Shown: positions 1-8,186 of the stretch, piece by piece
Position numbering within the stretch: the first letter of the stretch is position 1
Layout of the letters: every line of letters begins with the position of its first letter
NCBI GenBank assembly: GCA_001275005.1
Contig: JWZX01001706.1
Location: forward strand, 1 to 21,790
Direction: 5' to 3'
Origin: Chrysochromulina tobinii
Lineage: Eukaryota; Haptophyta; Prymnesiales; Chrysochromulinaceae
DNA length: 21,790 nucleotides
Position numbers and translations under genes: made by a program
The notes under the pieces: generated by a model
What the model was told of the DNA's origin: nothing
Databases searched by the model: none
Seen by the model: only the letters and a program-made list of their open reading frames with translations

Positions 1-486
1 GGACCGGACCGCTCCGACCGCGACCCGCGACCGCCGGCGCTTGCCGCTTCGCCGGCGCGCGCCCGCGTCGAACAGTAACGTCTATAATAATTCTATACAC
101 GCATGCGGACGCGCGCGTGCGACTTGGCCCGCAGCGAGGCCAAGCGGTGAAGACCGCGAGACACTAAGCATCTCGGGGCCATACTCGGGGCCATCGGCCT
201 CTCCTCACCCTCTCTCCTCTCCAGGGGTGGGGCATACCATATGGGGCACGTGGGACTCAGGCAACCATCATCCACGCCTCTCGAGAGCATGCACGTTGCC
301 TTTCGTGCTCCGTCCGGTTCCTACATTTAAGTCCAGCATCCACGCATGCGGTCTGGCAATCCATTAGATTCTAGTCGATTCTACACCGACATTGTGCAGC
401 TCCAGAGGGCGTGGGCCGCCAGCAACTGAGCAGGCTGGGCCATGCCGCTGTCCTCAGAGGGAGATTCAAAGGAGATCGGGTCGTCG
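1..486. other. Gene-free 3' flank of the channel gene
   Basis: No convincing coding region was found on either strand; the ORFs here are short, low in conserved character and typical of random GC-rich frames. The stretch is less GC-rich than the coding DNA around 75-110 and 320-390. It contains two copies of CACGCATGCGG (about 99 and 341). It probably holds the 3' UTR of the leftward channel gene. I see no AATAAA on the minus strand. Confidence 0.5.
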
Positions 487-3400
487 TCACACTTGAGTGG
501 ACGACCAGGGGCGGCGCCAGGTTCCTTTGGGGGAGCTGGCGGTGGTGGGTTCGGGGGCTGCCTCCGGGCCCGCGTCCTGCAGCGGCACGGGCGCCGAAAC
601 CCATGGAAAGGTCTTCTGCTGATCGATCGAGCGCACGGCACGCAGCCTGTCGCGCACCTCGAGGCCAGCCCCCGCCCCCGAGGCCTTGCCAGGCGATCGT
701 CGCGAGGAGTCTGTGATGAGTGGCACCTGTGGGCCCACGGACTCGGCTCCCGGCCCTCGGTACCGTGGCACCGGTACCTTGTACCCGGCCTGCGAGGGCA
801 GCCCCACGCGAGTGACCACGTACACGACAGGCTCACGATCTCCAATGCGGGGCGGCGACCGTCCAGGCGAGACGAAGGACGACGACGACGACGACTGGGT
901 CGACGACGATGTCTGGTCGAAGCAAAAGGGTTGCGAGGGCGTGCGTGTGAGGCACGTCGGCCCCTCAGGCACCGTCGCTCGCGCAGACGCTCTCCTCGGG
1001 CCATCCTCGGGGACCACGCGCGGCCGGGGCACGGTGTCTGGCGGGATGGTGCTCCCGTTCTGTCGTCGAGGCGGCGGGCAGCTCTGCGGCGGAGAGCCGC
1101 ATGCGGCCACCGATGATCCCGTGCTCGCGCAGCCCTGCAGGCGCCCACCCGCAGCTGCTGATCCGTCGCCAGGGCGGTCCCCGGGGGCCAAGCGCGGCCG
1201 TGGTGGACCCTCGCCCCGAGCACCCTCGCCCCGAGCGTCGCCCCGAGCGCCGCCCGGGCTGCTCCGTGCGCCGCCCGCGACAGCGCCCGCACCCTCGCCC
1301 CGAGCGTCGCCCCGAGCGCCGCCCGGGCTGCTCCGTGCGCCGCCCGCGACAGCGCCCGCACGGCCTGCGACAGCGGCTGGCGCCAGCACCACGCCGCCAG
1401 CGCCGCCAGGCCGGCCTCCGTGGCGGCGTTCGGCACCGCGTTGGGCGCCGCTTTTCGCGCTCTCGCCGCCGCCCCCCCTCTCGCCGCCGCCCCCCTCAGC
1501 CGCGGCGGAGGCGCGTGCTGCCTCCTCCTGCCTGCGTAGGAAGGCGGCACGGCGCGCGGCGCGCAACGCGGCTTCGTCAACGGCCGGAGGCGCGGCGGCT
1601 TCGTCAACGGCCGGAGGCGCGGCGGCATCTGCCGCCACTGCCTCTTGCCTCTGCATCATCTGCGTGTCGCCGGCGTACATGCCCAACATGGGCGTCGTCC
1701 TGGGCGTCCCACCGCTCAGCAGCTGATCGGGCGTCGTCCTGGGCGCATGGCTGCTCATCGGTGGCGGCGGCGCGGACGAGAGGGGCGATCCAACGGCCTC
1801 CTTCGAATGCATGCCCGCTCGCCTCTTTGCAGCGCGCGCGGCGGCAGAGGCGCGCCCCTTGGCCCCCCACCTCGACTCCTCAAGCCGTTCGCGGATCACC
1901 TGCATCGCAAAGAGTCGGTTGGTTGTCACGTCGTCGGAAGGTCCGCGGGGGGCACCCGCCATCGGGCCCATGTCGACCTCCTCCTCCTCCTCCAGCTGAT
2001 CCTTCTCCTCCTTGCCGTCCTCCCCCTCCTCGATGCGCGCGGTGCGCGCGGTGCGTGCGGTGCGCACGGTGCGCGCGGTGCGCGCGGTGCGCGCCGTGGT
2101 GGGCGTCGACGCGACGTTCCCGGTCATCTTGGAGAGGAGCGTCTCGTGCTCGCCGACGTCGAGCTTGAGCATGTCCTGGGTCTTGGGGTCCTCGAAGTAA
2201 TTGTAGTGCGTGAGGCAGTTGAGCGCGTCCTGGAAGTAGACGACGCCTCCGTAGGTGGGGACTTTGATCTTGAAGCAGCGCGAGACTGCCTCGCGCGTCG
2301 CATCGCGTGTCCCCTTGACGCCCAGCGGCGGCGGGAGCGCAATGAGCAAGTCCTTGAGCTTATAGGCCCCGATGTAGTTGTACGCGTCCGGGTCTAGCTC
2401 GGACCAAGCTTCTTTGAAGAGCTCCACGTCGCTCGCCGAGACAAGGTCGGAATTGATGTTGCCGAGCGACGAGAAGTTTTCGAGGATCACGGCGACGACC
2501 AAGTTGAGAAAGATGAAGGAGCCGAGGAGCATGAACGAGATGAAGTAGGGGACAGCCACGTCTGAGCCGCAGTTCGGGTGCTCGAGCTCATTGTTGCACT
2601 TGCCCGACTGCGGCGAGAGCATGGCTTCGGTCATCAAGGACGACCAGCCATCGCCGGTGAGGCACTGGAAGAGGAGCAGCATCGCCGACCCGAGCGACTC
2701 GAAGTTGCGCATCGAGTTGATCGAATCTTGGTGCTTGAGGAAGGGGAAGAGGTTTTGGCCGAGCACGGCGAAGATGAAGGTGAGGAGCGCGAGCATCGCG
2801 CCGACATTAACGAGGGACGGGAGCGAGAGCACCATGGTCACGATCAGGTTCCGCAGCTCCTTGGCGCCCTTGAGCAGCCGCAGGATTCGAAGGATGCGGA
2901 GCACGCGCAGCACGCGCAGCACCATCGGCGGGATCGGCAAGATCTGTGCGAGCAGCTCGGCCGCGAACTGGTCGAGCAGCGAGCAGGTGACGAGGGTGAA
3001 GTCGAAGCGGCACCAATTGTCGCCAAAGTAGCCATTCGGCCCCATCGCGATGATCTTGATCGTGAACTCGACATAGTAAATGTACGCGAACGTGGTCATC
3101 GCGCTGTTGTACTTCGCAAAGACCTCTACGTCCTGCTCAATGCCCCAATAGTCGCACGCCATCACACCAATGTTGGCCACGATGACCGCTGTGATGAGGC
3201 CGTCGAAGGCGGAGGAGTTGATCAGCCTGAAGAGCATCTTGCGCAGGAACTGGTCGGGCTCGCGCAACGTCTTGATGGGCTTCGCCTTCGCCATCGCCTT
3301 CATCGACTCGACCCACTGCATCTGCTCGGGCGTCATCGTCGCAGACGCGTCGCTCTCCTTCTTGATGCGCGTAAAGTTGTCCACCACCGTGCCTACAAAG

Positions 3401-6400
3401 AGGTTGAGGGCGACAAAGTTGCCCACGAGCATCCACAGTATAGCGAAGATAGCCGCGGCCGAGAGGTCGTTGCGCACGGGCGCGTGCCCGGGCTCCGTGG
3501 CCGCCATCATCGTCCACATCGGCTCCTCCCACGAGTCTCCCGAGCTCATGATGTAGAGCAGTCGCATCGCCTCGCCGAAGTTGTCAAAGGAGCCTCTGGC
3601 CGAGTTTTGCCAGAGGACGGGATCACCTGGCTTCCAGCCGCTGTCACCGGCGCCTTTCAGCTGGCGTCGCACCGCCCCCGCTGCCTCCGTCACCGCCTCC
3701 ATCACCGCCTCCGTCCCCACCTCCACCGCCTCCGACGGCAGCGCGATCGCGGCGGCGCTCACGTCGAGCGCCAGCGGCGGCGGCGGCGACGAGATTTGAG
3801 ACGGAAACGATCCCCACGCGGGGCTATTCATCGGGATGTCGGCAGCTCCAGCCACGAAGCCATCGCGGCCGGGTACGGCCAGGTTGCCAGAGCCATCTTT
3901 CGCGTAGCCCGGTAAGGGCTCTCCCCCGAGGTAAGCAGGTCCGGTGAACTTGGTCGGATCGTAGCAAAGGTCCCTGACGGTGATATCCGTCTTGGTGCAC
4001 GAGGCCATCGTGCCGCTGAACATTTGCATGCCGAGGATCGCGAAGACCAGCTGGAGCATCATGCACACCCCCATCACGTTGGCGACGGACGGGAGCGACT
4101 TGATGACCGAAGAGACGATGAGCTTCATGCCCGGGTGGCGCGAGATGAGGCGTAGCGGGCGGAGCACGCGCAGGATGCGCAGCGTCTTGAGGGGTGCGAA
4201 GACGGGGAAGATCTCGGCGAGCAGCACGAGGTACGAGATGCTCACAATGATCAGGTCGAGGATGTTCCACGGGTTTGTGATGTACGACTTGGGGCCCCCG
4301 CAGAAGCTGAAGCTGATGACCTTGAGCAGCATCTCGACCGAGAAGAAAAAGGTCCAAAAGTAATCGAGCTGCGCGAGCCTCAGGTTGAGCGTCGAGTTCG
4401 GATCGAGGCGCGGGTTGTCGACGGCGAGGCAGACCGACGATGCGAGGATCGCGAGGATGACGACCTGGTCGAACTCGGGGCGCGCGATGAGCCAATTGGT
4501 GAACTTACGTGTGGGGCCGTGCGGGCTGAAGCAGAAGAGAGAGTAGTCGCGTGGCCATTGGACTTCCTCCGTTGGGAGGATGGGCATGCTGCTGCTCTCG
4601 TCGCTCTCGTCGGTCGCGTTCGAGCGCCGCGTCGAGCGCCCACTTGAGCGCCCACTCGCGCGCCCGCTCGCTTTGCCACCGTCGTCACCTGAGTCGTCGG
4701 CGAAGGCGTTGAGAAGGATGGCGACGAGCAGATTCATGATGAGGTACTTGCCCACGAGCATGCAGATGATGAAGAAGAGGCACGAGCTCTTGCCGGTCGC
4801 CTGGATCGCGGGCATCATCGCGTCCATCCACTCGCCCGTCATGAGAATGAACACGGTCAGCATCGCCGGTCCGAAATAGTCGAATTGGTAGTACGGGTGC
4901 TCGGAGAGCATCTTGTTGGGGCACACCCCCGATGGGCAGGGCACGTCCGAGAAGCCGACGGCCGGGGTAAACTGCGCGCCAAAGATTTGCATGCCAAGGA
5001 GGGAGAAGATGGTCATGATGAGCGTGAGTAGCACGAGCAGATTGCTCATCTGGGGAAGCGCCTTGCCAAACGTGGACACGACTTTGTACAGCCCCTTCCA
5101 CGAGCGCATCAGCCGCAGCATGCGCAGCACGCGAAGCATGCGCATGATGCGCAAGAACGAGAGATTTGCGCCGCCGCCCGCGAAGATGATCGTGAGGACG
5201 ATCTCGAGGATCGACATGCACACGATGGTGCCGTCGAGCTTGTTCCACCCATCTGACCAGTAGTTGGCGCATCCGATGCCGAGGAGCTTGGCAAACATCT
5301 CGACGATAAAGATGTACGTGACGACCGTGGACGCGCTCTCGAGGTTCATCGCGTACTCCTCGGTCATGCCCTCATACGGGAGGACCATGAGGAGCATGTT
5401 GAAGAGCACCAGTCCCGTCGAGAAGTTGCCCACAGCGTCTGAGGTCGCCACCTCGCCCACTGCGTGCCGCCACGTGCCCGGCTCGGGCTCACAGTCGCAG
5501 CAGTGGCGCCCCCCCCGGCCCACCTCGCCATCGGAGCGCTCCTGCCCGCTCTCGAGCAGCACACTCGTGTCGAGCGCGCCGTCCTGAGCACCGTCGAGCG
5601 CGCCGTCGAGCGCGCCGTCCTGAGCGCCACCGCCCCTGGTGCCGCCCTCGAGGACGACGCTCTTGAGGTCGGCCCGCGCGTTCATGTCGCCGGTGGCCCG
5701 GTCGACCATCGAGGCGGCGATAAACTGCTGGAAGATGACGGCAAGGAAGAGGTTGACGACGAAGAAGCCGCCGAGCATGCAGATGGTGAGGAAATAGATC
5801 CACACGTACGGTGAGAACGCGAACATCATCTGGTACATGGGAGACGCCCAGCTATCGAACGTGACGGTCTGCAGCAAGATGATGAATGCCAGGCCGATCG
5901 AGTCGAACGAGGTCATGCCTGCATTCGGGTCGCGATCAAAGTAGTGGCACGTCGAGTTCTTGGGGGCTTCATTCACGATGCAGACGTTCGGGCCCTTGCT
6001 CGGGCTGCACGAGACTTCCGTGTCATACTTGTCCTGAATGGTCATGCCATAAGGCAACAACGTGCCATCGGGCAGCGCCAGCGGCCCCTTGTGGTGGTCC
6101 AGCTCGCCCTTGAGCGCGCGACCCGTGAGCACGAGGCTGCCGCCCAGGCTGGCGAAGCTTGCGCCGAGGCTGCTGCCGAGGCTGCTGCTGAGGCTGCCGC
6201 CGCCCAGGCTGCTGCTGCTGCTGCTGCTGTTGCCGACGAGGAGCTCGCTCAGGTTGCCGCCCAGGCTGGCGAGCATCTCGCCACCGCCCAGCAGGCCACC
6301 GAGCTCGCCACCGCCGCCGCCGAGCAGCGATGAGCTGCCGCCGCCAGCCTCCTCCCAGAGACGTCGGGCAAAGAGCGGATGATCCGCCGTCTCGACGAAG

Positions 6401-7245
6401 CCCGGAAGAGCGCACCGGTTATGCAGCGTGCCCTTGAAGAGCTCCATGCCCACGATGCCGAAGACCAGGAAGATGAAGCCGCAGAGCGCACCCACGTTGC
6501 CCAGCTTGGGGAAGACGGACATGATCGAGGCTACAAGCACAGGCATGCCGGGCACGCGCTTGAGTGCGCGCAGCGGCCGGAGCGCTCGGACCGAACGGAT
6601 GACCGAATAATTTCCCATGGAGGGGAAGAGGATGGGCATCCACGCGAGGCTCACGACCACAAAGTCGAGCTGGCACCACGCGTCGCGCAGGTAGGCTCCC
6701 GGGTGCAGCAGAAAGCCGTACGCGAGGATCTTCACCATGAGCTCGAAGGTGAAGATGTACAGATAGATCCACTCGCAGAGGTTAATGAAGTCCTCCTTGG
6801 GTGTGCAGCATGGGTCCATCGGCGACTGCCATGCCATGGTACAGCAGTTGGCTAGGATCGTGAGCAGGATGATCGGGTCGAATGGCCTCGACTCGACGAT
6901 GTAGATGGCCATCTTCCGAGGCTGGTCGCTCACGCGCAGGCGGCAGAGCACGCGGTAGCCGTACGACTTGCCGCTGTCGCCAAATACCTCTTCAGCGGGA
7001 GGATCCCGCTCGAGGCCTATGCGATAGTTAGGCGGCGGCTCTGGCTCTTGGATGTCACCGGATGCCAGCCGCTCGGCTCTGGCAACGCGAATGAGGAACA
7101 TGATGTCGGGCCTCCCTTTGACACTGTTGAGCTCCTCTCGGAGTTTTCTCGCATTCTCCTCCAGGTACCTTTGTCGAACGGCCTTGGCTTCGTTCTCAGC
7201 TTTCAACCCGCGCCGCGCTGCGAGCGCCGCCGCCGCCGCGCTCAT
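487..7245 (-). CDS. Four-domain voltage-gated cation channel, alpha-1 subunit (Cav/Nav superfamily)
   Basis: Pore-forming subunit of a voltage-gated Ca2+ (or Ca2+/Na+) channel in plasma or flagellar membrane, 2252 aa from the first in-frame ATG (7243-7245); the frame opens further upstream only with TTG. Four repeats of six membrane segments are visible. S4 voltage sensors carry Arg/Lys every third residue at about 214-233, 695-717, 1018-1039 and 1440-1461. Pore-loop filter residues are D464 (TFDSW), E805 (TGEW), D1237 (SGDSW) and D1532 (TGDGW), an all-acidic D/E/D/D ring expected to favour Ca2+. The III-IV linker (about 1300-1325, MTPEQ...MK...KP) resembles that of Nav channels. An EF-hand-like segment ending in PPLG (about 1598-1642) follows repeat IV, as in Cav and Nav families. 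Oddities: a Gly/Ser-rich insert in the repeat I pore loop, a Pro/Ala/Val-rich insert in repeat III, DGAL/DGAQ repeats in the I-II linker, and a 500-residue repetitive tail ending S-T-Q-V. No beta-subunit AID motif was seen. The 3' boundary is by ORF only. Confidence 0.93.
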   Translation of the reverse strand: MSAAAAALAARRGLKAENEAKAVRQRYLEENARKLREELNSVKGRPDIMFLIRVARAERLASGDIQEPEPPPNYRIGLERDPPAEEVFGDSGKSYGYRVLCRLRVSDQPRKMAIYIVESRPFDPIILLTILANCCTMAWQSPMDPCCTPKEDFINLCEWIYLYIFTFELMVKILAYGFLLHPGAYLRDAWCQLDFVVVSLAWMPILFPSMGNYSVIRSVRALRPLRALKRVPGMPVLVASIMSVFPKLGNVGALCGFIFLVFGIVGMELFKGTLHNRCALPGFVETADHPLFARRLWEEAGGGSSSLLGGGGGELGGLLGGGEMLASLGGNLSELLVGNSSSSSSSLGGGSLSSSLGSSLGASFASLGGSLVLTGRALKGELDHHKGPLALPDGTLLPYGMTIQDKYDTEVSCSPSKGPNVCIVNEAPKNSTCHYFDRDPNAGMTSFDSIGLAFIILLQTVTFDSWASPMYQMMFAFSPYVWIYFLTICMLGGFFVVNLFLAVIFQQFIAASMVDRATGDMNARADLKSVVLEGGTRGGGAQDGALDGALDGAQDGALDTSVLLESGQERSDGEVGRGGRHCCDCEPEPGTWRHAVGEVATSDAVGNFSTGLVLFNMLLMVLPYEGMTEEYAMNLESASTVVTYIFIVEMFAKLLGIGCANYWSDGWNKLDGTIVCMSILEIVLTIIFAGGGANLSFLRIMRMLRVLRMLRLMRSWKGLYKVVSTFGKALPQMSNLLVLLTLIMTIFSLLGMQIFGAQFTPAVGFSDVPCPSGVCPNKMLSEHPYYQFDYFGPAMLTVFILMTGEWMDAMMPAIQATGKSSCLFFIICMLVGKYLIMNLLVAILLNAFADDSGDDGGKASGRASGRSSGRSTRRSNATDESDESSSMPILPTEEVQWPRDYSLFCFSPHGPTRKFTNWLIARPEFDQVVILAILASSVCLAVDNPRLDPNSTLNLRLAQLDYFWTFFFSVEMLLKVISFSFCGGPKSYITNPWNILDLIIVSISYLVLLAEIFPVFAPLKTLRILRVLRPLRLISRHPGMKLIVSSVIKSLPSVANVMGVCMMLQLVFAILGMQMFSGTMASCTKTDITVRDLCYDPTKFTGPAYLGGEPLPGYAKDGSGNLAVPGRDGFVAGAADIPMNSPAWGSFPSQISSPPPPLALDVSAAAIALPSEAVEVGTEAVMEAVTEAAGAVRRQLKGAGDSGWKPGDPVLWQNSARGSFDNFGEAMRLLYIMSSGDSWEEPMWTMMAATEPGHAPVRNDLSAAAIFAILWMLVGNFVALNLFVGTVVDNFTRIKKESDASATMTPEQMQWVESMKAMAKAKPIKTLREPDQFLRKMLFRLINSSAFDGLITAVIVANIGVMACDYWGIEQDVEVFAKYNSAMTTFAYIYYVEFTIKIIAMGPNGYFGDNWCRFDFTLVTCSLLDQFAAELLAQILPIPPMVLRVLRVLRILRILRLLKGAKELRNLIVTMVLSLPSLVNVGAMLALLTFIFAVLGQNLFPFLKHQDSINSMRNFESLGSAMLLLFQCLTGDGWSSLMTEAMLSPQSGKCNNELEHPNCGSDVAVPYFISFMLLGSFIFLNLVVAVILENFSSLGNINSDLVSASDVELFKEAWSELDPDAYNYIGAYKLKDLLIALPPPLGVKGTRDATREAVSRCFKIKVPTYGGVVYFQDALNCLTHYNYFEDPKTQDMLKLDVGEHETLLSKMTGNVASTPTTARTARTARTVRTARTARTARIEEGEDGKEEKDQLEEEEEVDMGPMAGAPRGPSDDVTTNRLFAMQVIRERLEESRWGAKGRASAAARAAKRRAGMHSKEAVGSPLSSAPPPPMSSHAPRTTPDQLLSGGTPRTTPMLGMYAGDTQMMQRQEAVAADAAAPPAVDEAAAPPAVDEAALRAARRAAFLRRQEEAARASAAAEGGGGERGGGGESAKSGAQRGAERRHGGRPGGAGGVVLAPAAVAGRAGAVAGGARSSPGGARGDARGEGAGAVAGGARSSPGGARGDARGEGARGEGPPRPRLAPGDRPGDGSAAAGGRLQGCASTGSSVAACGSPPQSCPPPRRQNGSTIPPDTVPRPRVVPEDGPRRASARATVPEGPTCLTRTPSQPFCFDQTSSSTQSSSSSSFVSPGRSPPRIGDREPVVYVVTRVGLPSQAGYKVPVPRYRGPGAESVGPQVPLITDSSRRSPGKASGAGAGLEVRDRLRAVRSIDQQKTFPWVSAPVPLQDAGPEAAPEPTTASSPKGTWRRPWSSTQV
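1221..1358 (-). repeat. 69-bp tandem repeat, two copies, in the channel tail
   Basis: Copies at 1221-1289 and 1290-1358 are identical as read. The unit is 23 codons long and stays in frame with the channel, giving two Gly/Ala/Arg-rich blocks. Identity at the DNA level suggests a recent duplication. Confidence 0.9.
1570..1623 (-). repeat. 27-bp tandem repeat, two copies, in the channel tail
   Basis: Two identical 27-bp units (1570-1596, 1597-1623) encode a nine-residue APPAVDEAA-type repeat in the cytoplasmic tail of the channel. Confidence 0.88.
2035..2097 (-). repeat. 9-bp minisatellite (GCGCGCGGT), seven units, in the channel tail
   Basis: Seven consecutive 9-bp units with a few substitutions encode seven Thr-Ala-Arg triplets (one Thr-Val-Arg) on the channel strand. 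A Glu-rich acidic block follows directly, so the tail has a basic repeat next to an acidic patch. Confidence 0.9.
6133..6347 (-). repeat. Low-complexity Gly/Ser/Leu insert in the pore loop of repeat I
   Basis: About 72 codons of Gly, Ser, Leu and Ala lie between S5 and the pore helix of repeat I, at about residues 300-371, predicted extracellular. The DNA contains a (GCT)7 run at 6208-6228 encoding Ser. The frame stays open through it, and conserved pore sequence resumes on both sides. Confidence 0.8.
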
Positions 7246-7490
7246 CGATCGCGGCCAAGGCGCTTGGCGACACCAAAAAAGTGCGCTTCGCACGAAGACG
7301 ACGAAGTTCGAAAAAACGAAAATGAGTCGTGTCAAGTCAAGTCAAGTTAACATTCAAGTCAAGTCAAGTCCAGTCAAGTGGTTACATGTACATGTACAAG
7401 TATCAAGTGGGGCGAACCTTTTTTCCCCGAACAGAATAACCGAAACTCGTTTGAGCAGCGCTCCCGCACAGTCGGCGGTTGAGCGTCACG
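7246..7490. promoter_or_regulatory. Divergent promoter between channel and PDZ-protein genes
   Basis: These 245 bp separate two head-to-head start codons and must hold both promoters and 5' UTRs. The stretch is clearly richer in A/T than its flanks. It contains the TCAAG array at 7331-7379, a palindrome-like TACATGTACATGTACA around 7383-7398, and CCAAAAAAGTGCG near 7273. No TATA box is evident. Confidence 0.55.
7331..7379. repeat. TCAAG/CTTGA pentamer array upstream of the channel start
   Basis: GTCAAGTCAAGTCAAG followed after a short gap by further TCAAG units, ending near 7379. On the channel coding strand these read CTTGA repeats about 85-135 bp upstream of the ATG. A shorter CTTGA array lies upstream of the gene starting at 16832. 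Confidence 0.75.
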
Positions 7491-8186
7491 ATGACCTTCT
7501 TCGCCGATAAGCAGCCGGCCGCCAAACCCACCAATGTGCGGTTTGTGGAGGTGACGAAATTGGCCAATAGCCGCGTCGGCGTTAGCGTCGTGATGCGCGG
7601 CAGGTCCGTCATCGTCCACCAGGTGGCGTCAACCTCTCCCTTCGAGGGAAAGGTCTTCCCTGGCGATATGATCAGCCTGGCGAGTGACGGCATAACATCC
7701 CCAAGGGCGCTCGATGCGAACGGGCTTTCGCAGCACATCTTCGCCGCATCCTCTCTTTCGCTCTGCGTGGAGACGCCCGCGCTGCTCGCCTCCGCTCGAT
7801 CTGTCTTCCTCCTGTTCTCTGCAGCTGACGACCTTGGCATCCACGTCGACAAGTGCCCGACCACGGGCCGGGGGCGTGTGGCTCACATTGTGCCCTTGTC
7901 CGCTGCCGCCACGAACCTTTCGCGCTCGGACCTCGCGGTCGGTGATCTTGTCGTGGGGGTCTCTGAGGGAGGCAACCTGTTCGAGGTAGCAGATGCCAAG
8001 GAGGTGGTTGCTCGGCTGAAAGCATGCGAGAGTGGCGCCGTCGAGCTGCGCGTCGTACGTGCTTCCGAGGTGGCATCGGCCGCCCCACGCTCGAGCCGTC
8101 CCTTTTCCGCTCGCCCACGCACGGCCGAGCCGACGATGATGCCTGTCGACCCGAGGCCTCCGGTTTACTCGGCCGGTAATGTCTGA
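7491..8186 (+). CDS. Small protein with two PDZ-like domains
   Basis: Predicted 231-aa soluble protein. The start is the ATG at 7491; the frame extends upstream only with TTG. Two PDZ-like folds are suggested. The first spans residues about 17-95, with a VGVSVV carboxylate-loop candidate and a PGDMI turn. The second spans about 104-191, with DLGIHV as the ligand-binding loop, a VGDLVVGV strand, and a VVARLKA helix followed by the final VELRVV strand. A Ser/Arg/Pro-rich tail of about 40 residues follows. PDZ domains bind C-terminal peptides and scaffold channels and receptors. The neighbouring divergent channel ends in a PDZ ligand, so a scaffold role is a reasonable inference. There is no catalytic motif, signal peptide or membrane segment. 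Confidence 0.72.
   Translation: MTFFADKQPAAKPTNVRFVEVTKLANSRVGVSVVMRGRSVIVHQVASTSPFEGKVFPGDMISLASDGITSPRALDANGLSQHIFAASSLSLCVETPALLASARSVFLLFSAADDLGIHVDKCPTTGRGRVAHIVPLSAAATNLSRSDLAVGDLVVGVSEGGNLFEVADAKEVVARLKACESGAVELRVVRASEVASAAPRSSRPFSARPRTAEPTMMPVDPRPPVYSAGNV

Noticed and set aside
381-1628. Arg/Ala-rich 415-codon frame on the minus strand, and similar plus-strand frames at 686-1726 and 1101-2168
   Set aside because: They overlap the channel tail in other frames and consist of translated GC-rich repeats; none has recognisable domains.
2578-3915. 445-codon plus-strand frame
   Set aside because: It is antisense to conserved channel domains III-IV and rich in His/Arg/Glu, as expected from reversed membrane-segment codons.
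487-7245. Classification of the channel as an animal-type Nav (DEKA filter)
   Set aside because: All four filter positions are acidic; no Lys is present in repeat III and no Ala in repeat IV.
7246-7335. Extension of the channel N-terminus by 30 codons to 7335
   Set aside because: The extension begins with TTG, runs through the pentamer array and contains no ATG; the ATG at 7245 is the natural start.
7479-7490. Start of the PDZ protein at 7479
   Set aside because: That codon is TTG; the ATG at 7491 follows after four codons.
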